Origin: DATHNF01 sp035486285
GTDB lineage: Bacteria; Patescibacteriota; Saccharimonadia; Saccharimonadales; UBA4665
DNA: 10,107 nucleotides
Assembly: GCA_035486285.1 (NCBI GenBank)
Contig: DATHNF010000029.1
Location: 1-10,107, forward strand
Reading direction: 5' to 3'
Shown here piece after piece: positions 7,016 through 10,107 of the stretch. Made by a program: the position numbers and the translations under genes. The notes under the pieces were generated by a model. The model was not told the origin of the DNA and searched no databases. It saw only the letters and a program-made list of their open reading frames with translations. The first letter of the stretch is position 1; each line of letters opens with the position of its first letter.

Positions 7016-7051
7016 ATGGCGATAGGGCTATTGACATGGCAATAGGCTTTT

Positions 7052-7057
7052 ATTATA
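7052..7057 (-). promoter_or_regulatory. TATAAT -10 candidate upstream of the L,D-transpeptidase
   Basis: A perfect TATAAT on the minus strand would start transcription near 7045 and leave a leader of about 30 nt before the ATG at 7015. No good -35 is found at 16-18 bp, so it is a secondary candidate to the promoter at 7107-7135. Confidence 0.35.
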
Positions 7058-7106
7058 CGGGCTTTACTTGAATCTTGACTGTATTTATTTTTATAGTGGC
7101 TATTTT

Positions 7107-7135
7107 AGTATACCACTGTGGTCTTTGTCGGTAAA
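7107..7135 (-). promoter_or_regulatory. Promoter with -35 and extended -10, upstream of L,D-transpeptidase
   Basis: On the minus strand TTTACC (7130-7135) and TATACT (7107-7112) are separated by exactly 17 bp, and the -10 carries an upstream TGG, giving an extended -10. Transcription would start near 7100, leaving a leader of about 85 nt before 7015. This is one of the most complete sigma-70-type promoters in the window. The leader is AT-rich and has no clear Shine-Dalgarno site next to the ATG. Confidence 0.55.
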
Positions 7136-7171
7136 AGACGGTTCCAGTTTTCGATACTGCAAATTAAGGCG

Positions 7172-7897
7172 CTAGGCGAAGCGGGTAACAACGAACATGA
7201 AGACAACCCCGGCAATAGTTAGGCCGATGGTTTTATAACTGGAGTGCTTACTATGTGCCTCGGGCAGGATTTCGCTGGCACCGATATAGAGCAGGAAGCC
7301 GGCGAAGAACCCAAGATATAAGGTCAGGCCGGTATCTGAGACCTTGAAGAGTAACGTGCTGAGCACACCCAAGATCGGTGTACTAGCATCAAGTAACAGG
7401 AATAAGAACGCCCGGCGCGAGCGGTTCTTATTGAGCAGCATGAGATTGACCGTATTGAGACCATCGGTGAAATCGTGAGCGATAACGGCAATAGCCACGG
7501 CGATGCCGACGGTAGTCCCCGCCTGGAAACCAAGCCCAATGCCCACGCCGTCCAGGAAACTGTGGCCACTGAGCGCCAAGGCACTGGCCACACCAACTTG
7601 CGGATGATGGTGGACTTCGTATTCGGCTTCCTGCGTATGATGGATAAGAATGCTCTTCTCGACAATGTGGAAGACCAGGAAGCCGCAGACCAGAGCGATC
7701 ATAGCGCCGGTGGGATTACGATGCTGCTGGGTTAGTATTTTGAAAATCTCCGGCAGCAGGTCAAAGGCCACGACGCCCAGCAACACGCCGGCCGTATAGC
7801 CCAGAATACGATGCAAACGATCCTGGTTCTTCAGGCCGGTCAAACCGCCGCTCATGGTGGAGACAAAGGTCGCCAAAGAAAGTAGTATGGGTACCAT
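7172..7897 (-). CDS. ZIP-family divalent metal transporter
   Basis: The 241-residue protein has about eight hydrophobic helices and the two metal-site helices typical of ZIP (zinc/iron permease) proteins. HSFLDG at 112-117 corresponds to TM4 and HDFTDG at 141-146 to TM5, which together form the binuclear metal site. A histidine-rich loop (about 85-99, including HH and HHH) precedes TM4, as in many zinc importers, and GASEILPE near 206-213 is a conserved segment of TM7. It should import Zn2+ or a similar divalent metal across the membrane; the metal cannot be read from sequence. It lies 21 nt behind an unknown gene on the same strand and is the last gene of a set divergent from a Fur-type repressor, which fits metal-controlled expression. 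A -10 box 10 nt before the ATG could give an additional short transcript. Confidence 0.92.
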   Translation of the reverse strand: MVPILLSLATFVSTMSGGLTGLKNQDRLHRILGYTAGVLLGVVAFDLLPEIFKILTQQHRNPTGAMIALVCGFLVFHIVEKSILIHHTQEAEYEVHHHPQVGVASALALSGHSFLDGVGIGLGFQAGTTVGIAVAIAVIAHDFTDGLNTVNLMLLNKNRSRRAFLFLLLDASTPILGVLSTLLFKVSDTGLTLYLGFFAGFLLYIGASEILPEAHSKHSSYKTIGLTIAGVVFMFVVTRFA

Positions 7898-7907
7898 AGT
7901 GATTGCT

Positions 7908-7913
7908 ATTGTA
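7908..7913 (-). promoter_or_regulatory. -10 candidate of the ZIP transporter gene
   Basis: TACAAT on the minus strand ends 10 nt before the ATG at 7897, giving a predicted leader of only about 4 nt. It lies in the 21-nt gap behind the upstream gene. There is no Shine-Dalgarno site and no clear -35. It may supplement operon read-through. Confidence 0.35.
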
Positions 7914-7918
7914 CTGGG

Positions 7919-8344
7919 CTAGCTCCCGTCGAGCCAGCGCAACCAGCCGCGATTGGTTGGTTTTTTCCTTTTTTTCTTGTTCTTTTTGCCCTTTTCGGCA
8001 CTTTTACGCGCGCCGTCTACCTGATTGTGGCTGGCATGCTCATCGTGGCCTTGACTACCAAATACGCCGTAAGCGTCAAGTTGCTGGGCAAAGTGGTCGT
8101 GCGTGCAGGCGACCTGTTCAAGTTGCTGGGACATAGTTTGTAGCAACCTGATGTTCTGCATGCTTTCAGCGCTTCGCATAGTCGCCTTGAGACTGGAAAA
8201 AATGAGCGCGTCGCGAGCCTGCCCTTCTTCATGGCTCAAACTGTCGTCGTTCATGCGGTCCTCGAAGGCACCAAGCAAAGCGTCCAGCTCCAGCTGTACT
8301 TCTTCTTCCGGGTTGAGTATGTATGACTGCTGTAAGACTTCCAT
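7919..8344 (-). CDS. Hypothetical protein with His/Asp patch and Lys-rich tail
   Basis: This 141-residue protein is unrecognised. The first 80 residues are helical and acidic, with amphipathic heptad-like stretches. A His/Asp/Glu-rich patch follows (H82, D83, H84, then H100, D101, E102, H103, H106), which could bind metal. The C-terminal 27 residues carry a run of lysines and arginines (about 113-128) before a WLRWLDG ending. No membrane helix is seen. Its ATG overlaps the TGA of the upstream gene (TGATG), and GGAG lies 8 nt before it within that gene, so translation is coupled. The next gene, a ZIP transporter, begins 21 nt after its stop. The context and histidines suggest a metal-related role, but this is speculative. 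Confidence 0.75.
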   Translation of the reverse strand: MEVLQQSYILNPEEEVQLELDALLGAFEDRMNDDSLSHEEGQARDALIFSSLKATMRSAESMQNIRLLQTMSQQLEQVACTHDHFAQQLDAYGVFGSQGHDEHASHNQVDGARKSAEKGKKNKKKRKKPTNRGWLRWLDGS

Positions 8345-9192
8345 CAGATACGCTCCATAATCTGCAGTAAACCGTCACGCAGCTGGGTGTCGCTCTGCTG
8401 GAGTTGGCTTTTGGCTGCCAATAACCCAATGCCCAGCACGATTAACTCCGAGCTGGCTGGCAGCCCTTCCGTCGGTACGCTAATCGCCCGGTAGTGCGGG
8501 TGGTCAATCAGCCATACGCTATCGCCCGTCCTGACGATCTTCTCATCCGGCACGATGGGGCGTTCCGGAGACGACAGCATCCCAAGCCCGGTGCTGCCTG
8601 GCTGGCTAAAAGCCGGCATAATCCCTGTCGGCCTTTCAGCAACGCTATGGACGATGTGTTCGCCGCCCATAATCGCCTGCCGCGCCGTCTTGTCAGTCAA
8701 CCCCTTCAAGCCCAGCATGCTATGGCCGCCTTCGCTGGCAGTACTGGCAGTGCTATCGGCCGTTTCGCTGCCGACACTTCGCTCCTGGAACGGGTTGACG
8801 CCCTGTAGGAGCGCCCGCTGTAATTCATTCGGTTCATAACCAGGAACACCAATATGCCGTGGCAATATGGCTTCGCCGGACAAATAGAGTACATGCAGCG
8901 CACTGGACGAAGAGCGCTGTGAAACAATTGCTGGTGCCACGCCGCTTTCGGTTAACAAGCCGAAGCCCATGCCTGGTTTCAGCTCCGTAATATTTTGGTC
9001 AGCCCGGATTGCCGTATAGGTTGTTGCTTCATTAGTTCTTTCATACGCAAAGGCCAGATTGGGGACTAGCTTGTCGTGTTCGGTGACCAACAGTGTTTCA
9101 CCTACCTGCAAGCCGGAGCCGAATTCCTGCTGCATCACCTCGTTAAATCCCAGCGCGTCATCGGCCGCCCGGCCTATTTCTAAAGTTTGCAT
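8344..9192 (-). CDS. Hypothetical protein heading the ZIP operon
   Basis: The 282-residue product is not recognised. It is predicted soluble, with no signal peptide or membrane helix. The N-terminal half (1-130) and the C-terminal part (about 215-282) read as folded, while a Ser/Thr/Glu/Gly-rich stretch at about 137-158 looks like a linker, suggesting two domains. The ATG at 9192 was chosen because it follows a -10 hexamer by 6 nt; the longer open frame back to 9270 would run through the divergent promoter and into the fur start. It is the first gene of a minus-strand set with the Lys-tail protein (1-nt overlap) and the ZIP transporter, and is divergent from the Fur-type repressor gene. No function can be assigned. 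Confidence 0.78.
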   Translation of the reverse strand: MQTLEIGRAADDALGFNEVMQQEFGSGLQVGETLLVTEHDKLVPNLAFAYERTNEATTYTAIRADQNITELKPGMGFGLLTESGVAPAIVSQRSSSSALHVLYLSGEAILPRHIGVPGYEPNELQRALLQGVNPFQERSVGSETADSTASTASEGGHSMLGLKGLTDKTARQAIMGGEHIVHSVAERPTGIMPAFSQPGSTGLGMLSSPERPIVPDEKIVRTGDSVWLIDHPHYRAISVPTEGLPASSELIVLGIGLLAAKSQLQQSDTQLRDGLLQIMERI

Positions 9193-9257
9193 AGCATTAT
9201 AGTAAATTCTAATATTATTTATTGCAAATTTGTCGCAATTTGTGCTATATTTGCAGC
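9193..9257. promoter_or_regulatory. Divergent promoter/operator region between fur-type gene and ZIP operon
   Basis: Two promoters lie back to back. Plus strand: TTGCAA (9222-9227), an 18-bp spacer, TGC-TATATT (hexamer 9246-9251), then 6 nt to the fur-type ATG. Minus strand: the same TTGCAA, which is its own reverse complement, a 17-bp spacer, TACTAT (9199-9204; a TATAAT also overlaps at 9196-9201), then 6 nt to the ATG at 9192. Candidate Fur-type operators are ATTGC-N9-GCAAT (9221-9225/9235-9239) and TGCAAAT-N19-ATTTGCA (9223-9229/9249-9255). Both cover the shared -35 and so could repress both directions. Which protein binds is inferred from position. Confidence 0.6.
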
Positions 9258-9707
9258 ATGATTGAACCAATAGAACAGCTCCAAACCACCCTGAAGCAAT
9301 ACGGCCAAAGCGTAACCAACACCCGGCGAATCGTCTTCGCCGCGCTGCAAGATAAAGAGCCGCAGACTATGCACGAAGTTGTCGCGGCCTGCGCCGGCCA
9401 GGCCGACCGGGCCAGCGTCTACCGCACCATCGCGCTCTACGAGCAGCTCGGCATCGTGCAACGCCTGCAAATGGGCTGGAAGTATAAGCTGGAACTAAGC
9501 GACGCCTTCCACCACCATCATCATCACCTAACCTGCCTCAAATGCGGCAAAATCATCCCCCTGCCCGAAGACACCCAACTAGAAAAACACCTCACAACGC
9601 TCGCCCAGCACGCCAACTTCCTCACTCAAGGCCACCAACTAGAAATCCAAGGCCTCTGCCCCACCTGCCAACTCACCACCAACGAGGGAAAAGAGCAGCC
9701 GGCGTGA
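9258..9707 (+). CDS. Fur-family metal-responsive repressor (Fur/Zur/PerR type)
   Basis: The 149-residue protein matches the Fur family over its length. A winged helix occupies about 5-80, with the recognition-helix region ADRASVYRTIALYEQLGIV near 49-67. The dimerisation and metal-binding domain follows, starting with six consecutive histidines (85-90) before LTCLKCGK. Cys pairs C93/C96 and C134/C137 form the usual structural zinc site, and H118 and H126 are candidates for sensory metal binding. Family members bind DNA when loaded with Zn, Fe or Mn and repress uptake genes. The divergent operon that includes a ZIP transporter suggests a zinc-sensing (Zur-like) role, but sequence alone does not separate Zur from Fur or PerR. 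The ATG at 9258 is preferred because a -10 element ends 6 nt before it; upstream in-frame starts lie within the promoter. Confidence 0.93.
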   Translation: MIEPIEQLQTTLKQYGQSVTNTRRIVFAALQDKEPQTMHEVVAACAGQADRASVYRTIALYEQLGIVQRLQMGWKYKLELSDAFHHHHHHLTCLKCGKIIPLPEDTQLEKHLTTLAQHANFLTQGHQLEIQGLCPTCQLTTNEGKEQPA

Positions 9708-9732
9708 CGAATTTACTTCGGCACACCGCGCG

Positions 9733-9759
9733 ATGAGAAAAACCGCAGGTTTGTCTCAT
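9733..9759. repeat. Hairpin after the Fur-type gene
   Basis: ATGAGA (9733-9738) pairs with TCTCAT (9754-9759); past one mismatch, AAACC (9740-9744) pairs with GGTTT (9748-9752) around a GCA loop. It begins 25 nt after the fur-type stop. On the plus strand it is followed by A-rich rather than T-rich sequence, so it may be an mRNA 3'-end stabiliser rather than a classical terminator. Confidence 0.45.
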
Positions 9760-9760
9760 T

Positions 9761-9792
9761 AAAAAGACCCGGAACGAAATGCGTCCGGGTCT
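9761..9792 (-). terminator. Rho-independent terminator of the glycosylase gene
   Basis: AGACCCGGA (9765-9773) and TCCGGGTCT (9784-9792) form a perfect 9-bp, GC-rich stem with a 10-nt loop. Read on the minus strand it is followed by a run of five T (complement of 9761-9765), the classic intrinsic terminator layout. It lies about 70 bp beyond the minus-strand DNA glycosylase stop and would also insulate the Fur-type gene from antisense transcription. Confidence 0.8.
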
Positions 9793-9834
9793 ATAGGAAG
9801 CCTCACACTTCCTACTTCCAGCCTATGCCCGGAC
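9783..9834. repeat. Alternative stem competing with the terminator
   Basis: GTCCGGG (9783-9789) can pair with CCCGGAC (9828-9834), reinforced by ATAGG (9793-9797) with CCTAT (9822-9826). A separate hairpin, TAGGAAG (9794-9800) with CTTCCTA (9808-9814), lies within. The GTCCGGG arm is the same one used by the terminator stem, so the structures are mutually exclusive. This resembles an attenuator or a structured 3' UTR; no downstream minus-strand gene is close enough to be an obvious target. Confidence 0.4.
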
Positions 9835-9849
9835 CTCCCAAAATACAAC

Positions 9850-9863
9850 GTGACTTTAGTCAC
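9850..9863 (+). terminator. Possible weak plus-strand terminator
   Basis: GTGAC (9850-9854) and GTCAC (9859-9863) make a short hairpin with a 4-nt loop, followed on the plus strand by ATTTT. It could stop read-through from the Fur-type gene before the convergent glycosylase gene, whose stop codon it overlaps. The stem is only 5 bp, so confidence is low. Confidence 0.25.
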
Positions 9864-10107
9864 ATTTTCGACACGAAACGGTTGCCCCGAATATAAAAGC
9901 GCCACGGTACATCTTGCCCCCGGCTGATGCCAACACGCGTGGTTTGGATAATGCTAGTTTGGGCTAACGGTGGCTGTATAACGAGACGCAGCGGGGAGAC
10001 ACGTAGATCATGGTCGTTCCACTGCTTATCAATCTGTAAAGCCTGGCATAGTTTGGCCGGTCCGTTGGTTAGTTGTTCGCCGCCCAAGCCATGCCGGTGC
10101 TGACTCA
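9860..10107 (-). CDS. mpg: DNA-3-methyladenine glycosylase (AAG/Mpg family), C-terminal part
   Basis: The frame is open to the right edge and its start lies outside, so only about 82 C-terminal residues are present. They match the end of the AAG/MPG family: RHGLGGEQLTNGPAKLCQAL (the conserved GP.KLCQAL segment), a central stretch, then TRVGISRG and PWRFYIRGNRFVS close to the C-terminus. The enzyme removes alkylated bases such as 3-methyladenine, and in some members hypoxanthine, starting base-excision repair in the cytoplasm. The part carrying the catalytic glutamate is beyond the window. The TGA at 9860-9862 ends the gene; a strong terminator follows about 70 bp on. A TTG at 10087 could be read as a start but family similarity continues upstream of it. 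Confidence 0.9.
   Translation of the reverse strand, partial: SQHRHGLGGEQLTNGPAKLCQALQIDKQWNDHDLRVSPLRLVIQPPLAQTSIIQTTRVGISRGQDVPWRFYIRGNRFVSKM

Noticed and set aside
7031..7059. Plus-strand promoter-like TTGACA-N17-TATACG
   Set aside because: The -35 is perfect but the -10 lacks the final T, and no plus-strand gene follows; it would only read antisense into the ZIP gene. Kept as a possible antisense promoter, not annotated.
7085..7120. Minus-strand hairpin AGTGG/CCACT as a ZIP-gene terminator
   Set aside because: The stem is only 5 bp with a 13-nt loop and overlaps a better-supported promoter; the following sequence is A-rich rather than T-rich.
7951..7990. T-rich tract as a plus-strand terminator
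   Set aside because: No stable stem lies directly before the T runs, and the tract is explained by lysine codons on the minus strand.
8494..8839. Open frames antisense to the 282-residue unknown protein
   Set aside because: No ribosome binding site, no -10 near the starts, and the minus-strand frame is supported by promoter position and the TGATG coupling.
9510..9528. Six consecutive histidines resembling an artificial His-tag
   Set aside because: They sit at the position of the natural histidine cluster of Fur proteins just before the first Cys-X2-Cys pair, with family-like sequence on both sides, so they are native.
9780..9845. Resemblance of the minus-strand GTCCGGGCATAGG stretch to the 5' end of RNase P RNA
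   Set aside because: Only a few bases match, the required downstream helices are absent, and a terminator follows within about 70 nt.

Overview
This 10.1 kb window looks like a compact bacterial chromosome segment, most plausibly from a Patescibacteria/CPR member such as Saccharibacteria (TM7). The inference rests on small proteins, a TrmB-type regulator in a bacterial context, a signal-anchored L,D-transpeptidase, tight gene packing and an apparent preference for mRNAs without leaders. No rRNA or other marker gene is present to settle the lineage. TGA, TAG and TAA all serve as stops, so the standard bacterial code fits. No insertion sequence, tRNA, rRNA, CRISPR array or prophage gene is visible.

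Layout. On the left, plus strand, are yajQ (25-519) and a GH63/mannosylglycerate-hydrolase-like glycosidase (575-1897). The glycosidase overlaps, tail to tail, a minus-strand TrmB-family regulator (1872-2684). An AT-rich intergenic region with a perfect 9+9 bp palindrome over the regulator's own promoter separates it from two plus-strand genes of unknown function (2824-3615, 3629-4873). These two are the only genes here, apart from one translationally coupled gene, with clear Shine-Dalgarno sites. They end exactly where minus-strand rmuC (4874-5920) ends. Behind rmuC, also on the minus strand, come a small two-helix membrane protein (5941-6219) and an L,D-transpeptidase (6254-7015), a cell-envelope and DNA-maintenance group.

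On the right is a probable metal-homeostasis block. Minus-strand genes for two unknown proteins (8344-9192, 7919-8344, coupled by a TGATG overlap) lead into a ZIP-family metal transporter (7172-7897). They are divergent from a Fur-family zinc-binding repressor (9258-9707). The 65 bp between them holds back-to-back promoters that appear to share one palindromic -35 hexamer and contains inverted repeats suitable for a Fur-type operator. Beyond fur lies a 152-bp noncoding stretch with a strong minus-strand terminator and an alternative pairing, then the 3' end of a DNA-3-methyladenine glycosylase gene (minus, cut by the window edge).

The strongest window-wide observation is that most genes have a -10 hexamer, often with the extended TGn motif, ending 6-7 nt before the ATG and no Shine-Dalgarno site. 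This implies leaderless transcripts and allowed several starts to be re-placed. No complete new defence or biosynthetic system is evident; the best candidates for novelty are the unknown Shine-Dalgarno-led gene pair beside the palindromic operator and the two unknown proteins in the ZIP/Fur block.
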